From assembly GCA_963776665.1 (NCBI GenBank), contig CAVZNQ010000030.1, forward strand, positions 1 through 64,000: DNA of 64,000 nucleotides. The letters run 5' to 3'. The DNA comes from Roseiarcus sp963776665. GTDB lineage: Bacteria > Pseudomonadota > Alphaproteobacteria > Rhizobiales > Beijerinckiaceae. Numbering within the stretch: position 1 is the first letter of the stretch; the number at the start of each line of letters is the position of its first letter. This document shows positions 63,680 to 64,000 of this stretch, in pieces. The notes beneath the pieces are model-generated. The model made no database searches and had not been told where the DNA came from. It worked only from the letters and a program-made list of their open reading frames with translations. A program made the translations under genes and the position numbers.

Positions 63680-64000
63680 TTACCTCTCCCGCATCGCCTT
63701 CGAGGCGACTTCGACCAGCGGCGCGAACAGGTATTCGAGCATCCGCCGCGCGCCTGTCTTCAGCTCGACCGTGACCGCCATGCCCGAGGTGAGCGGCTCC
63801 GCGACGCCGTCGACCGAGATCGTCGCGACGTCCGGCTTGAGCACGACCGGGAACACCAGGTTCTGGGTCCGCTCGGAGCCGGCGAAGCCGGAAGCGGCCG
63901 AGACGCGGGCTGGATCGCCCTCGATCGCCTCCGCGTCGGGCTCGGGAATAGCGTCCTTGGCGATGCGGACGACGTGGGCGTGGATCGCTCCGTAGCGGGT
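63680..64000 (-). CDS. HlyD-family membrane-fusion protein, C-terminal part only
   Basis: The window ends inside this gene. On the minus strand the frame reads TRYGAIHAHVVRIAKDAIP (3' half of the beta-barrel part), LVFPVVLKPDVATISVDG, LTSGMAVTVELKTGARRML and ends EYLFAPLVEVASKAMRER with a TAA at 63680-63682. That is the usual C-terminus of an HlyD/type I secretion adaptor. The stretch 63544-63679 before it holds no gene. A toxin- or protease-type type I export system would lie outside the window. Confidence 0.8.
   Translation of the reverse strand, partial: TRYGAIHAHVVRIAKDAIPEPDAEAIEGDPARVSAASGFAGSERTQNLVFPVVLKPDVATISVDGVAEPLTSGMAVTVELKTGARRMLEYLFAPLVEVASKAMRER

Noticed and set aside
1..64000. 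Search for tRNA, rRNA, CRISPR array and intact insertion sequence
   Set aside because: No cloverleaf-like intergenic sequence, regular spacer repeat or transposase frame was seen by eye.

Overview
The window is GC-rich, densely coding DNA with alphaproteobacterial gene order: rimP-nusA-ylxR-infB-rbfA-truB, dapF beside a DUF721 gene and mutY, DUF1015, DUF2076, a porin of the rhizobial type and a TolB/TPR adenylate cyclase. It fits a member of the Hyphomicrobiales (Rhizobiales), perhaps close to Beijerinckiaceae, Methylocystaceae or Bradyrhizobium, but no marker here fixes the genus. No rRNA, tRNA, CRISPR array or complete insertion sequence was seen.

Bases 1-7.4 kb are accessory DNA. A minus-strand phage packaging block (ParB-methyltransferase fusion, DUF5681 protein, large terminase) carries seven apparent single-base indels within about 1.8 kb and looks dead. 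It is followed by an unknown phage-associated gene with a possible 22-codon leader ORF, an intact class III adenylate cyclase, a small barrel protein, a broken small gene and the last codons of an Mrr restriction endonuclease.

From about 9.3 to 26.7 kb lies a surface-glycan island. It holds a UbiA-type prenyl-phosphate glycosyltransferase with the DPPR-synthase HPTK signature, a GtrA protein, a GT22-like mannosyltransferase with an HKEYRY motif, a secreted beta-helix protein, a Wzx flippase, two further glycosyltransferases, three methyltransferases, UDP-galactopyranose mutase (glf) and a Wzy/WaaL-type polymerase or ligase. Together they suggest a lipid-linked, galactofuranose-containing and possibly pentofuranose- or mannose-containing O-methylated polymer, with parts resembling mycobacterial arabinogalactan synthesis. 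This is the best candidate for an undescribed system in the window. Several island genes carry frameshifts.

From 27 to 45 kb are housekeeping and transport genes: mutY, DUF721, dapF, DUF1624, an HxlR regulator with a divergent small enzyme, a porin, a molybdate locus (mop divergent from modABC, with a candidate Mo-box between), an rbs-type sugar ABC transporter with a hairpin between binding protein and ATPase, two adjacent acyl-CoA dehydrogenases with a thiolase, and a MoeB/ThiF enzyme.

From 45 to 64 kb are a palindromic intergenic repeat, DUF2076, purA, a Pro/Ala-rich membrane protein, the rimP-to-truB translation operon preceded by an attenuator-like rimP leader, an SDR, an acyl-CoA ligase with a divergent MarR regulator, a succinate-semialdehyde dehydrogenase, a MAPEG protein, DUF1015 and the 3' end of an HlyD-type secretion gene running off the window.
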